From assembly GCF_002964845.1 (NCBI RefSeq), contig NZ_KZ672968.1, forward strand, positions 10,888 through 45,190: 34,303 nt of DNA, read 5' to 3'. The position numbers were made by a program, and so were the translations under genes. This document shows positions 8,081 to 16,292 of the stretch, in pieces (the stretch's first letter is position 1; each line of letters begins with the position of its first letter). The stretch comes from Thermus tenuipuniceus. GTDB lineage: Bacteria > Deinococcota > Deinococci > Deinococcales > Thermaceae. The notes beneath the pieces were generated by a model. It was not told the DNA's origin. It did no database searches and worked only from the letters and a program-made list of their open reading frames with translations.

Positions 8081-8406
8081 AGCTCCAAGGCCCCCTCCAG
8101 CCACCACAGGGCCCCCTTGGCCTGCAGCCTGGCCAACTCCTCTGGGGTAAGGCCCTTGGCCTCCACCCGCCCCGGGTTCAGGCTCTGGAGGAGGAGGAAG
8201 CGCTCCAAGGGGTCTTTGGGCAGGTGGGGGGAGACCACCAGGAGGTCTATATCGCTTTCCAGGTTGAAGCTACCCCGGGCCACGGAGCCATAGAGGTAAA
8301 CCTGGGCCTCTCCCAGGGTTTCCCGAGCCCTTTTGGCGTAGGCCCGGGCCTCCTCCAAAAGGGCCTCCCAGGCCGTCATTCGCAGTCTAAGAGCTTTTGA
8401 GCCCAT
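8077..8406 (-). CDS. MNT-type nucleotidyltransferase (HEPN partner)
   Basis: A 109-residue minimal nucleotidyltransferase of the DNA polymerase beta fold. The signature is visible as GSVARGSFNLESDIDLLVV, with the two catalytic aspartates in DID after the GS turn. The start at 8406 overlaps the end of the HEPN gene by 20 bp and has GGAG seven bases upstream; an internal ATG at 8379 has no such site. In related pairs the MNT protein transfers a nucleotide or AMP to its HEPN partner (some toxin-antitoxin systems) or forms a two-subunit transferase with it. The substrate cannot be read from the sequence. Confidence 0.9.
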   Translation of the reverse strand: MGSKALRLRMTAWEALLEEARAYAKRARETLGEAQVYLYGSVARGSFNLESDIDLLVVSPHLPKDPLERFLLLQSLNPGRVEAKGLTPEELARLQAKGALWWLEGALEL

Positions 8407-8806
8407 TCCAAGTCTCCTCTGTCCATTTCAGGACCCTCTCGGCTGCCCTTAGGGCCTCCTCGGCCCGGGCCCATGTGTAGTACTCGTAGGGGCTTCCCTC
8501 AGGATAGGCATCGGGGTAGCGGGCGGGAATGTAATGGGCGTCTAGGGTGCGCCCAGCTTCTTCCAAGGCTTCGGGAACCTCATGCCCTGCTTCCTTCAGC
8601 GCTTGGATGAGGCGGATCAGAGCGTGTCCAAAGGCGGGCCGCCCTAGCCCCCGCAAGAGGCCTTTAAGGGCGTATTCCCCTGCCTGATGGGCCTTGAAAC
8701 TGGCCCAGTCGTAATCCCCCTCCTCCAGGTCCTTTCTTGAAGAGGCCAGGGTGTGCTGGGCCTGGGCCCGCCATCTTGCCCATTCCTCCCAGTCCAGGGG
8801 TGCCAT
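8387..8806 (-). CDS. HEPN domain protein
   Basis: A 139-residue all-helical HEPN protein. It shows the usual pattern of a Trp/Ala-rich first helix, DYDWASFKAHQAGEYALKGL, a His-containing middle (GHALIRLIQAL) and the hallmark LDAHYIPARYPDAYP. The RX4-6H ribonuclease motif of toxic HEPN proteins is not evident after the arginine of ARYPD, so this may be the HI0074-like type rather than an RNase toxin. The start at 8806 was chosen because a -10-like TAGGAT lies seven bases upstream and AAGGAGG abuts it. An ATG at 8827 is possible but would overlap the alaX start codon. It is translationally linked to the MNT gene downstream. Confidence 0.85.
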   Translation of the reverse strand: MAPLDWEEWARWRAQAQHTLASSRKDLEEGDYDWASFKAHQAGEYALKGLLRGLGRPAFGHALIRLIQALKEAGHEVPEALEEAGRTLDAHYIPARYPDAYPEGSPYEYYTWARAEEALRAAERVLKWTEETWNGLKSS

Positions 8807-8812
8807 CCTCCT

Positions 8813-8819
8813 TATCCTA
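8813..8819. promoter_or_regulatory. Shared bidirectional -10 element between alaX and the HEPN gene
   Basis: The plus strand reads TATCCT (8813-8818), seven bases before the alaX ATG. The minus strand reads TAGGAT (8819-8814), seven bases before the HEPN ATG. The two hexamers overlap by five base pairs in a near-symmetrical TTATCCTAA. No convincing -35 is seen on either side. Only 19 bp separate the two start codons, so both genes would share this box and be leaderless. Confidence 0.45.
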
Positions 8820-8825
8820 AGGGAC

Positions 8826-9953
8826 ATGAGGCTTTACCAGGAGGACAGCTACGCCACCCGCTTCCGGGCCCGGGTGGTGCGGGCTTGGAGCGATGGGAAG
8901 GGCCACCATGTGGTGCTTTCTCAAACCCTCTTTTACCCGGAGTCCGGGGGGCAACCTGCGGATACAGGGGTGCTGAAAGGAGAGTTTGGCCAGGTGCGGG
9001 TGCTCCACGTCTTTGAGGAGGCCAAGGCCTTCGGGGATGTGGTGCACCGCGTGGACGCCCCCATCCCCGAGGGGGCGGAGGTGGAGGGGGAGATCGACTG
9101 GAACCGGCGCTTTCGCCACATGCAGCGCCACACCGCCCAGCACATCCTTTCCCAGGCCCTCCTCAGGGCTGGGGGGTACCGCACCATCGCCGTGAGCCTG
9201 GATAGCCCGGTTTCCACCGTGGACCTCGAGGGGGAGGTGGAGGAGGCCAAGCTCCAGGAAGCGGAGGCCTTGGCCAACTTCGCCGTGTACGCGGACTATC
9301 CCATAGAGGCCTTTTGGGTTTCTGAGGAGGAGCTTGCTCACTACCCTTTAAGGCGGCCTCCCAAGGTTCAGGGCCAGGTGCGCCTGGTGCGGATCGGGGA
9401 GTTTGACCTGGCGGCCTGCGGGGGCACCCACCTTAAGACCAGCGCCCAGGCCGGCCCCATCAAGGTCCTGAAGTGGGAGCGGTATAAGGGGGGAAGCCGG
9501 GTGTACTTCATGGCGGGGTGGGAGGCCTTGGAGGATTACCATGCCAAGCACGCCCTGCTCTCCCGCCTGGCCCTTTCCTTCTCCACCAGCCCCCTGGAGG
9601 TGGAGAAGCCCGTGCGTAAGCTACAGGAGGAACTCTACGCCCTGAAGGGGGAGAACTTGGAACTTAAAGAGGCCTTGGTGGAGGCCCTGTTGCCAAGGGC
9701 GTTGGCGGAGGGGGTGCTTTTGGTGCCCGCTCCCCTTTTGGGGGACCTGGCCAAAAGGCTTCTTTCCTGGAGCGAGAAGACCTTTTTGCTGCTTTCCCCC
9801 GAGGGTCGCTTTGCCACCCTGGGCCCCGGCCGGCAGGCGGTTTTGGAAAGGCTTAAGGCCCTTGGGGCCAAGGGCGGGGGGAAAGAGGTGGTCCAGGGAA
9901 GCCTGCCCAAGGAAAAGGTGGCCGCGGCCTTGGATCCGGGCCTCGTAAGCTAA
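8826..9953 (+). CDS. AlaX-type alanyl-tRNA editing protein, long form
   Basis: A 375-residue free-standing homologue of the AlaRS editing domain, which hydrolyses mischarged tRNA(Ala) carrying Ser or Gly. It has the N-terminal beta region with [18 protein letters not shown], the zinc motif HTAQHIL (HxxxH) and the later CGGTH that completes the zinc site. After the editing core (to about residue 235) comes a 140-residue part with helical [20 protein letters not shown] and a DHHA1-like end, so this is the long AlaX type. The start at 8826 gives an N-terminus matching the family; upstream in-frame codons overlap the divergent HEPN gene. The SDR gene begins four bases after the stop. Confidence 0.92.
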   Translation: MRLYQEDSYATRFRARVVRAWSDGKGHHVVLSQTLFYPESGGQPADTGVLKGEFGQVRVLHVFEEAKAFGDVVHRVDAPIPEGAEVEGEIDWNRRFRHMQRHTAQHILSQALLRAGGYRTIAVSLDSPVSTVDLEGEVEEAKLQEAEALANFAVYADYPIEAFWVSEEELAHYPLRRPPKVQGQVRLVRIGEFDLAACGGTHLKTSAQAGPIKVLKWERYKGGSRVYFMAGWEALEDYHAKHALLSRLALSFSTSPLEVEKPVRKLQEELYALKGENLELKEALVEALLPRALAEGVLLVPAPLLGDLAKRLLSWSEKTFLLLSPEGRFATLGPGRQAVLERLKALGAKGGGKEVVQGSLPKEKVAAALDPGLVS

Positions 9954-9957
9954 GGCT

Positions 9958-10728
9958 ATGGGGCTTTTTGAGGGAAAGGGAGTCTTGGTGACGGGGGCGG
10001 CCCGGGGTCTCGGCCGGGCCATCGCCCGAGCCTTTGCCCGGGAAGGGGCCCTGGTGGCCCTTTGCGATCGGCATCCCGAGGGGCGGGGGGTGGCGGAGGA
10101 GATCGGAGGCTTCTTCGTGCAGGCGGACCTGGCCGAGGAGAGGGACCGGGTGCGTTTCGTGGAGGAAGCGGCCCATGCCCTGGGGCGGGTGGACGTGCTG
10201 GTCAATAACGCGGCCATCAGCGCCCCAGGGTCGGCCCTGACCGTGAAGCTCCCCGAGTGGCGAAGGGTTTTGGAGGTGAACCTCACCGCTCCCATGCACC
10301 TCTCCGCCCTGGTGGCCAGGGAGATGGCCAAGGTGGGCAGGGGGGCCATCGTGAACGTGGCCAGCGTCCAGGGGCTTTTCGCCGAGCAGGAAAACGCCGC
10401 CTACAACGCCTCCAAGGGAGGGCTGGTCAACCTCACCCGTTCCCTGGCCCTGGACCTGGCTCCCTTGGGCATCCGGGTGAATGCCGTGGCCCCGGGGGCC
10501 ATCGCCACGGAGGCGGTGCTGGAGGCCATCGCTCTTTCCGAGGACCCGGAGAGGACGAGGCGGGACTGGGAGGACCTTCACGCCCTGAGGAGGCTGGGCC
10601 AGCCCGAGGAGGTGGCGGAGGCGGTGCTTTTCCTGGCCTCGGAGAAGGCCAGCTTCATCACCGGGACCATCCTGGTGGTGGATGGGGGCATGACGGCCAG
10701 CTTCATGATGGCGGGAAGGCCGGTGTGA
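9958..10728 (+). CDS. SDR family NAD(P)-dependent oxidoreductase
   Basis: A 256-residue classical short-chain dehydrogenase/reductase. It has the cofactor motif TGAARGLG (residues 13-20), the acidic residue in ALCDRHPE at the second strand (suggesting NAD over NADP), NNAAIS, the catalytic serine in VNVASVQG, the YNASK pair and the C-terminal [13 protein letters not shown]. This layout matches glucose- and 3-oxoacyl-reductase-like SDRs; the substrate is not predictable. It starts four bases after alaX, so it is probably co-transcribed with it, though no functional link is obvious. Confidence 0.92.
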   Translation: MGLFEGKGVLVTGAARGLGRAIARAFAREGALVALCDRHPEGRGVAEEIGGFFVQADLAEERDRVRFVEEAAHALGRVDVLVNNAAISAPGSALTVKLPEWRRVLEVNLTAPMHLSALVAREMAKVGRGAIVNVASVQGLFAEQENAAYNASKGGLVNLTRSLALDLAPLGIRVNAVAPGAIATEAVLEAIALSEDPERTRRDWEDLHALRRLGQPEEVAEAVLFLASEKASFITGTILVVDGGMTASFMMAGRPV

Positions 10729-10762
10729 TGCTACCCCACCCCGGCGCAAGCCAGGATGGGGA

Positions 10763-10786
10763 CCCTAGAAGGGCCTTTCGGTAGGG
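10763..10786. terminator. Weak hairpin between convergent genes
   Basis: CCCTA (10763-10767) pairs with TAGGG (10782-10786), with an inner GAAG/TTTC stem around a GGCC loop. It lies between the convergent SDR and flavoprotein genes and could terminate either, but there is no T-run on either side. Low confidence. Confidence 0.3.
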
Positions 10787-10811
10787 CTCGTCTGGGAAGG
10801 GGGGGTCGGTT

Positions 10812-11354
10812 TTACGTGGCGTGGTCCTTGTAGGGTTCCCCCCGCAGGTCAGAGATGAGGTGCACCGCCACGTAAGCCCCGTCTCCCGCGCTCACGATGG
10901 CATGCCCTGGCACCTTGCCCCGGGCCACCCCGGCGGCGTAGACCCGGGGGTAGTTGGTCCGCCCCCCCTCGTCGGTGTCGATGTAGACACCCTTTCGGGT
11001 CAGGCCCAGAAGGGAGGGCAGGGTGGGGTCCTTGTGGGTGCAGAGGAGAAGCCTTTCCGCTTCCACCACGCCCTCCTCGGTTTCCACCTCAAAGACCCCT
11101 CCCAGGTCCCGCACCCCCTTGACCACGCTCCTTCGGATCTCTACCCCGTAACGGCGGGCGTGCTCTTTCAGCCTCTCTAGAAGCTTCTCGCCCGAGGGTT
11201 CGTCCAGAAGGCCAGGGTAGTTGGGAACCCGGCTCACCTGGGCGATCTTGGAATGACCTCCGTCCAGCACCAGGACCTTAAGCCCGGCCCTGGTGAGGAA
11301 AAGGGCCGCGGAAAGACCCGAGGGGCCGCCGCCTACCACGAGAACGTCCCACAT
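10812..11354 (-). CDS. Truncated thioredoxin-reductase-like flavoprotein
   Basis: A 180-residue FAD protein. It opens with the Rossmann motif VLVVGGGPSGLSAALFLTRAG, has LLLCTHKDP before the usual FAD closing region, and ends with VYAAGVARG and HAIVSAGDGAYVA, which correspond to the second FAD motif of TrxR (GD-x-A). The central NADPH domain and the CxxC redox pair of true thioredoxin reductase (about 310 residues) are absent, so it is a natural FAD-domain-only form rather than a fragment: start, stop and both FAD motifs are intact. The electron donor and acceptor are unknown. A TATACT box lies nine bases before the ATG. Confidence 0.9.
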   Translation of the reverse strand: MWDVLVVGGGPSGLSAALFLTRAGLKVLVLDGGHSKIAQVSRVPNYPGLLDEPSGEKLLERLKEHARRYGVEIRRSVVKGVRDLGGVFEVETEEGVVEAERLLLCTHKDPTLPSLLGLTRKGVYIDTDEGGRTNYPRVYAAGVARGKVPGHAIVSAGDGAYVAVHLISDLRGEPYKDHAT

Positions 11355-11363
11355 ACCTTTTAG

Positions 11364-11369
11364 AGTATA
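11364..11369 (-). promoter_or_regulatory. -10 box of the flavoprotein gene
   Basis: TATACT on the minus strand ends nine bases before the ATG at 11354. A TTCTCT with 17-bp spacing is a poor -35. The predicted leader is only a few bases long. Confidence 0.5.
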
Positions 11370-11399
11370 GGGGTCGGGAACGGAGGAGAGAAGGCAAGG

Positions 11400-11405
11400 T
11401 ATAAT
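11400..11405 (+). promoter_or_regulatory. -10 box of the PASTA protein gene
   Basis: A perfect TATAAT ends nine bases before the ATG at 11415, predicting a near-leaderless transcript. No TTGACA-like -35 is present. Together with the divergent TATACT it makes a compact back-to-back promoter region of 60 bp. Confidence 0.55.
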
Positions 11406-11414
11406 CGGCGGCGC

Positions 11415-12791
11415 ATGATCTTGGACGACCGCTACCCGGTGCTGGAAACCCTCGAGGAGCGGGAGGGGATCACCCTTTATCGGGTGGAGGGCGGGGTGGT
11501 TTTCTTTTTTCCAGTGCGCACCCCCGAGGACAAGGAGCGCTTTTACCGGTACCGGGCGGCCATCAAACGCCTAGAGGAGCTTGGGCTTGTGGAGGCGGTG
11601 GTTTCCGCCAAGCCTGGGCGTTACTACGCCTTTTTCCCCGAGCGTCCCCTGGCCCGGAAAGGGCCGCCCCGGGCTGCCCTCGAGGCCCTGGCCCCCTTGG
11701 GTTTTGGCCCAGAGCACCTGGCCATGGCCGAGGAAGGGGTAGCCTACCTGTCCCCCTGGCCCTTGGGGTCTGCCCGGCGGGTCTTGGCCCGGGGTCCTTC
11801 GCGCCTCTGGCCGGGCTTTCTTAAGGCTGTTCCCTTCGGGAAGCAACTGGGGGTGGTCCCGGGCCTCCTCCTCTTCCTCCTAGGGCTATGGCTTTTTTCC
11901 CAAGGGGTTTACCGCTACTTCAATCCCCCAGAGTACGCTGTGCCGAACCTGGTGGGCAAAACCGCCCGGGAGGCCTTTCTCCTTTTGAAGGATACGGGGC
12001 TCAGGCTGGAGGTGGTGGAGGGGAACGACCCTGCCAAGCCCAAGGAGGTGGTGCTGGCCCAGGAGCCCCCACCGGGAACCCGCCTTAGGGCCGGGCGCAC
12101 CGTGCGCCTCACCCTTAACCAGGCCCGGCTGAATCCCTTGCCCGATCTGAAGGGGCTTCGCCAGGAGGAAGCCGAGGCCCGGCTCTCCGAGCTGGGGTAC
12201 CGCCTGGCCAGGGTGGCCCAGGTGGAAAGCCCAGAGCCCCTGGGCACGGTCCTGGCCAGCGATCCACCTCCTGGCACTCCCTTGCCCCCTGGGGCCCCGG
12301 TGGGGCTTCTGGTTTCCCAGGGTGCTTCCCTGGGTCCCACGGTGCCCCTTCCCCAGCTCACGGGTTTAAGCCAAAAGGAGGCGCTTTTCCTCCTGAACGC
12401 CATGGGCCTGCAGGTCCAGACGGAGGAGGTGCCCTCCGGAGCTCCGCCCGGCACGGTGCTGGCCCAGGAGCCCGCGCCCGGAACCCCCATGCCGCCAGGA
12501 AGCGGGGTGCGCCTGAGGGTGGCGGCAAGGGGAGAGGTGCGGGTGGGGGCTTTAAGCCCTTTGCCTGCCCCTAAGCCCGAGGCCCGTACCGTGACCCTGG
12601 CCCTGAACCTTCCCCCGGAGGCGGAAGGACGCCAGGTGCGCCTGGTGCTCTTGGACGACCGGGGGGAGCACCTGGTCTACGAGGGGGAAGGCCGTGGGGG
12701 CCTAAGGGTTTCGGGTACCTATGAGGTGGTGGGGGAGGGCCGCTTCCGGCTTTACCTGGATGGGGAGCTCTTCCAGGAGTGGGCCCCCTGA
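11415..12791 (+). CDS. PASTA-repeat membrane protein with kinase-like N-terminal remnant
   Basis: A 458-residue single-pass membrane protein. A cytoplasmic part of about 145 residues is followed by a hydrophobic segment ([15 protein letters not shown], about 146-165). Three PASTA repeats come next, each with the P-x-L-x-G entry and the closing PPPGT/PAPGT-x-PxG (about 172-235, 238-302, 307-370). A beta-rich C-terminal domain (375-458) ends the protein. PASTA domains bind uncrosslinked peptidoglycan or beta-lactams in PknB/PBP proteins. The first 75 residues read like a kinase N-lobe ([19 protein letters not shown]), but the VAIK lysine, HRD and DFG motifs are missing. It is inferred to be a cell-wall sensor or divisome-associated protein. 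The next gene, yraN, starts 27 bp after the stop. Confidence 0.88.
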   Translation: MILDDRYPVLETLEEREGITLYRVEGGVVFFFPVRTPEDKERFYRYRAAIKRLEELGLVEAVVSAKPGRYYAFFPERPLARKGPPRAALEALAPLGFGPEHLAMAEEGVAYLSPWPLGSARRVLARGPSRLWPGFLKAVPFGKQLGVVPGLLLFLLGLWLFSQGVYRYFNPPEYAVPNLVGKTAREAFLLLKDTGLRLEVVEGNDPAKPKEVVLAQEPPPGTRLRAGRTVRLTLNQARLNPLPDLKGLRQEEAEARLSELGYRLARVAQVESPEPLGTVLASDPPPGTPLPPGAPVGLLVSQGASLGPTVPLPQLTGLSQKEALFLLNAMGLQVQTEEVPSGAPPGTVLAQEPAPGTPMPPGSGVRLRVAARGEVRVGALSPLPAPKPEARTVTLALNLPPEAEGRQVRLVLLDDRGEHLVYEGEGRGGLRVSGTYEVVGEGRFRLYLDGELFQEWAP

Positions 12792-12817
12792 GGTTTTCCT
12801 GGCTTGGGGAGGGGAGG

Positions 12818-13147
12818 ATGAAAGGAGGCTGGGCTGAGGACCTGGCGCTCGCCTACCTCCTTGAGCGGGGCTACCGGCTTCTGGGCCGCAACCGCCGCAC
12901 CCCCTTCGGCGAGGTGGACCTCTTCATGGAGAAGGACGGGGTGTACGTGGTGGTGGAGGTGAAGCAACGAAGCTCGGGGGCGTTTGGAGCCCCTTTGGAG
13001 GCCATTACCCCTGGGAAGGTGGAACGCCTTCTAAAGAGCGCCTGCCATCTTCTGGGGCGGGATGATGTACCGATGAGGCTCGAGGCCGTCTTGGTTCACG
13101 GCACCCCCAAAGCGCACCGCCTGGAGCACCTGGTCCTGGAAGTGTAG
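12818..13147 (+). CDS. yraN: YraN family (UPF0102) putative endonuclease
   Basis: A 109-residue protein of the UPF0102/YraN family, a restriction-endonuclease-like fold distantly related to archaeal Holliday junction resolvases. The catalytic-type pattern is clear: [20 protein letters not shown], then GEVDLFM (acidic), then [11 protein letters not shown] (E-x-K). The biochemical role is not settled. The ATG at 12818 has GGGGAGG just upstream and matches the family N-terminus; a GTG at 12779 would add 13 residues overlapping the PASTA gene. Confidence 0.9.
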   Translation: MKGGWAEDLALAYLLERGYRLLGRNRRTPFGEVDLFMEKDGVYVVVEVKQRSSGAFGAPLEAITPGKVERLLKSACHLLGRDDVPMRLEAVLVHGTPKAHRLEHLVLEV

Positions 13148-13178
13148 CCTGTCCCGAGCCTCTTCCCCGGGCATCCGG

Positions 13179-13184
13179 TAAGCT
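13179..13184 (+). promoter_or_regulatory. Possible -10 box before ubiD
   Basis: TAAGCT ends five bases before the GTG at 13190. No ribosome site is present, so a leaderless ubiD mRNA is possible. It overlaps an in-frame TTG at 13184, which makes that codon a less likely start. Confidence 0.35.
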
Positions 13185-13189
13185 TGGGG

Positions 13190-14977
13190 GTGTTTAAGAA
13201 CCTTCGGGCGTACCTGGAGGCCCTGGAACGGCGGGGCGAGCTCAAGCGGGTAAAGGTGCCCGTAAGCAGCGAACTGGAGATCGCCGAGATCGCCGACCGC
13301 ATGGTGAAGGCGGGAGGGCCTGCCCTCCTTTTTGAAGGGGTGGTGGGTAAGGATTTTCCGGTGGCCATTGGCCTCTTCGGCACCCGGGAGCGCACCGCCT
13401 TTGCCTTGGGGGTTCGGGACCTGGACGAGCTTTCGGCTAAGGTGGAAGCCCTGCTGACCCTTAAGCCCGGCAAAGGGGGGCTTTCCGCCCTCCTGGCCTT
13501 GCTTCCCAAACTTCCCCTCCTCAGGGGGTTCTTCCCCAAGTGGGTGGGGAGGGCTCCGGTCCAGGAGGTGGTCCTGAAGGAGGAGGCGGTGGATCTCTCC
13601 CGCCTTCCCGTCTTGAAGTGCTGGCCCTTGGACGGGGGACCTTTCTTCACCCTGCCCCTGGTGATCACCAAGGACCCGGAGACCGGGGAGCTCAACGTGG
13701 GCATGTACCGGATGCAGGTGCTGGACAAGAGGAGCACGGCCATGCACTGGCAGCTCCACAAGGTGGGCCGCCAGCACATGGAAAAGGCCAGCAAGCTGAA
13801 AAAGAGGCTGGAGGTGGCCGTGGCCTTGGGGGGGGATCCCATCCTCACCTACGCCGCCACCGCTCCCTTACCTCCCTTGCCCGGGGTGAGCGAGTTCCAC
13901 CTGGCGGGGTTCCTGCGGGGAGCCCCTGTGGAGCTGGCCCGGGGCGTCACCGTGGACCTCCCCGTGCCCGCCGAGGCCGAGTTCGTGTTGGAGGGCTACA
14001 TTGACCCCGAGGAACCCCTGGTGGAGGAGGGCCCCTTTGGGGACCATACGGGCTTCTACACCCCCGTGGACCTCTACCCCCGCTTCCACGTGACCGCCCT
14101 CACCCACCGCAAGGGGGCCATCTACCCCGCCACCATCGTGGGGGTGCCTCCTATGGAGGATGCCTATCTGATAGAAGCCTCGGAGCGCCTTTTCCTACCC
14201 CCCTTGCGCCTCATCCTCCCCGAGGTGGTGGACTACCACATGCCCCCTGAGGGGGTGGCCCACAACTGGGTGAACGTGGCCCTTCGTAAGGAGTACCCGG
14301 GCCAGGCCTACAAGGTGGCCTACGGGATGCTGGGTCTGGGACAGATGATGTTCGCCAAGGTGATCGTGGCCGTGGATGGGGATGTCCCAGTGAGGCCGGG
14401 GTTCCAAACCCTTTTAGAAGCCCTTAAGCACCTCCTTCCCGGGCGGGATACCCTCCTCCTTCGGGGGCCTATGGATGTGCTGGACCATAGTTCCCGGGGC
14501 TTTGCCTTCGGGGGAAAACTCATCTTAGATGGCACCCGAAAGCTCCCTGAGGAGGGGGGAGAGGTGCCTTTTATCCCCCGGGTGCACCCGGCGCTTCCCC
14601 AGGATCCTGAGGTTCACGCCCAAAGGCAGTGGCCGGGCATCTGGGGGGTGACCTTGGGCAAGGAGAGGCCAGGCCAGGCCCTGGCCCTGGCGGAAAGGCT
14701 CCTCAAGACGCCGCAAAGCGCTGGCATACGCTTGATGCTCCTGGCAGACCACGACATCCTCCTCACCCCCGAGGAACTCCTTTGGGCGGTGCTCAACAAC
14801 ATAGATCCGGAGCGGGATGCCCGGGTATTGGAGGGAGTGGAGGGCCCCGTCTTGGTGCTGGACGGCACCCGCAAGCTCCCGGAAGAAGGCTTCCACCGGG
14901 TCTGGCCCGAGCGCATCCGCATGGACGGGCGCATCAAGGCCCTGGTGGAAAGCCGCTGGGAGGAGTACGGCCTCTAG
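13190..14977 (+). CDS. ubiD: UbiD family decarboxylase
   Basis: A protein of about 595 residues of the UbiD family: prenylated-FMN-dependent (de)carboxylases acting on aromatic or unsaturated acids. Visible family features are LRAYLEALERRGELKRV at the N-terminus, DLSRLPVLKCWPLDGG, NVGMYRMQVLD and HWQLHKVGRQH. The catalytic region reads EGPFGDHTGFY, with Glu, Asp and His near the active site, and HRKGAIYPATIVG follows. It is longer than the usual 480-500 residues, as in many ubiquinone/menaquinone-type members, so a role in (futalosine-route) menaquinone synthesis is possible but unproven. No ubiX gene is in the window. The GTG at 13190 was chosen; a TTG two codons earlier is the alternative. 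The stop shares CTAG with the convergent HD-GYP stop. Confidence 0.9.
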   Translation: MFKNLRAYLEALERRGELKRVKVPVSSELEIAEIADRMVKAGGPALLFEGVVGKDFPVAIGLFGTRERTAFALGVRDLDELSAKVEALLTLKPGKGGLSALLALLPKLPLLRGFFPKWVGRAPVQEVVLKEEAVDLSRLPVLKCWPLDGGPFFTLPLVITKDPETGELNVGMYRMQVLDKRSTAMHWQLHKVGRQHMEKASKLKKRLEVAVALGGDPILTYAATAPLPPLPGVSEFHLAGFLRGAPVELARGVTVDLPVPAEAEFVLEGYIDPEEPLVEEGPFGDHTGFYTPVDLYPRFHVTALTHRKGAIYPATIVGVPPMEDAYLIEASERLFLPPLRLILPEVVDYHMPPEGVAHNWVNVALRKEYPGQAYKVAYGMLGLGQMMFAKVIVAVDGDVPVRPGFQTLLEALKHLLPGRDTLLLRGPMDVLDHSSRGFAFGGKLILDGTRKLPEEGGEVPFIPRVHPALPQDPEVHAQRQWPGIWGVTLGKERPGQALALAERLLKTPQSAGIRLMLLADHDILLTPEELLWAVLNNIDPERDARVLEGVEGPVLVLDGTRKLPEEGFHRVWPERIRMDGRIKALVESRWEEYGL

Positions 14978-15921
14978 GCGGTGCGCAGGGCGCGATTGCG
15001 CAGGAGGCCGCTCCGGAAGGCCTGTACCACTTCCCGGTGAAGCCGCCCTTTGCGGGCCTCCTCCTCCAGTACTTTAAGGGCCTCCTCGGGTTTTAGGGGA
15101 GCGCGGTAGGTGCGCACGCTGGTGAGGGCATCGTAGATGTCGGCGGCGGTCACCGCCTGCACCAAGAGGGGTATCTGGGTAAGGCCATCGGGGTAGCCGG
15201 AGCCATCTAGCTTCTCGTGGTGCCAGCGCACGTAGGGTTTTAAGCGGGTGTAGGCCCGAAGGGGCCGGATGATCTCGTCCCCCTTCACCGGGTGCTCCCG
15301 GATAAGGCGCCACTCGTGCTCCGTAAGGGTATAGTCTCCCCGGAGGATGTGGTCGGGGATGCCGATCTTGCCCACGTCGTGCAGGAGCGCTCCCATGTGG
15401 AGGTCCTCGAGCTCCTCGGGCTTTGCCCCGAGCTCCTCCGCGGTCCAAAGGGCGTACTGGGCCACCCTTTCCCCGTGGCCGGCGGTGTAGGCGTCCTTGG
15501 CCTCCACCGCCCGCACCAGGGCGAGAAGGGCCCTTTCCAGGGCCTCTAGCTTCTCTTGCAGTTTCCGGCGCTCCAAATGGCCCTTCACCCGCAGCCTGAG
15601 CTCCACCAAGTCCACGGGCCGGTTCAGGAAGTCGTCGGCCCCGGCCTCAATCCCCTTCAGGCGCACCTCCCGGTCCCCATCGGCGGTGAGGAGGATGACG
15701 GGAAGGAGGGGGTCTAAGGCCTTGATCCGCCGGGTGAGTTCCAGCCCGTCCACCAGGGGCATGTGCAGGTCCGTGAGGACCGCGTAGGGTAGGCCGTCCC
15801 GGAGGAGATCCATCGCCTCCTGTCCATTTCTGGCTTCCTGGACCTCCACCTCCAAGGGGGCCAGGGCCCGCATGAGGAGGAGGCGCTGGGCCGGATCGTC
15901 ATCCACCACGAGCACGCGCAT
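14974..15921 (-). CDS. Response regulator with HD-GYP output domain
   Basis: A 315-residue protein: a receiver domain (1-120) with DDD near the start and phospho-acceptor D51 (VLTDLHMP), a linking helix (about 121-140), and an HD-GYP phosphodiesterase domain. The output shows HGERVAQYALW, LLHDVGKIGIPD (HD pair), HHEKLDGSGYP (GYP motif) and the closing DALTSVRTYR. HD-GYP domains hydrolyse c-di-GMP, or cGAMP in some lineages. The conserved receiver lysine before Pro is arginine here (FLNRPVD). It is the last gene of a five-gene signalling operon, eight bases after the Roadblock gene and with a clear AGGAGG site, and is inferred to be that operon's output. Confidence 0.93.
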   Translation of the reverse strand: MRVLVVDDDPAQRLLLMRALAPLEVEVQEARNGQEAMDLLRDGLPYAVLTDLHMPLVDGLELTRRIKALDPLLPVILLTADGDREVRLKGIEAGADDFLNRPVDLVELRLRVKGHLERRKLQEKLEALERALLALVRAVEAKDAYTAGHGERVAQYALWTAEELGAKPEELEDLHMGALLHDVGKIGIPDHILRGDYTLTEHEWRLIREHPVKGDEIIRPLRAYTRLKPYVRWHHEKLDGSGYPDGLTQIPLLVQAVTAADIYDALTSVRTYRAPLKPEEALKVLEEEARKGRLHREVVQAFRSGLLRNRALRTA

Positions 15922-15929
15922 ACGTCCTC

Positions 15930-16292
15930 CTAGAGGAGTTCCCGCAAGCGCCTGGCGGCTTCCCGGGCCTCGAAGTGCACCAGCCCCAGGTTGGCCCCCC
16001 CGGGCAGGGCCACGGCCAGCACCCCCTTCTCCCCGGCCTCGTAGACCACGAAGTACCCGCTCTGCCCCCGGATCACCGTTTCCTGAAGCTCCCCTAGGCG
16101 CAGAGTGGTGGCGATCCGCTTCCCCAGCCCTAAAGACGTGGCCGCCATAGCCGCGATCCGGGGCGCTTCCGCCTCGGGGAAGTCGTGCACGATGGGAAGC
16201 CCATCCGCCGAGGCCACCATCACCCCGGAAACCTCGGGCACCGCAGTGCGCAGGTTCCTAATCAGCGCCAAAAGCTCCTCTTGCCTGGTCAT
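15930..16292 (-). CDS. Roadblock/LC7 domain protein (MglB-like)
   Basis: A 120-residue protein with the Roadblock/LC7 fold: an N-terminal helix (QEELLALIRNLRTAVPEV), SGVMVASADGLPIVHDF, then LGELQETVIRGQSGYFVVYEAG and GANLGLVHFEAREAARRL. In MglA/MglB and actinobacterial conservon (Cvn) systems such proteins bind the Ras-like GTPase as GTPase-activating or scaffold partners. The ATG forms an ATGA overlap with the stop of the frameshifted CZB gene and follows GAGGAGGGG. It lies in the same operon as a small GTPase, so partnership with it is likely. Confidence 0.9.
   Translation of the reverse strand: MTRQEELLALIRNLRTAVPEVSGVMVASADGLPIVHDFPEAEAPRIAAMAATSLGLGKRIATTLRLGELQETVIRGQSGYFVVYEAGEKGVLAVALPGGANLGLVHFEAREAARRLRELL

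Noticed and set aside
8081-8107. Longer start for the pseudouridine synthase
   Set aside because: The ATGA overlap at 8080 and the S4 domain starting there make the nine extra residues unlikely.
15254-15272. GGCCCGAAGGGGCC resembling the topA/tatA palindrome
   Set aside because: It lacks the TAGCCCC flank and the full palindrome, and the codons fit the HD-GYP protein.
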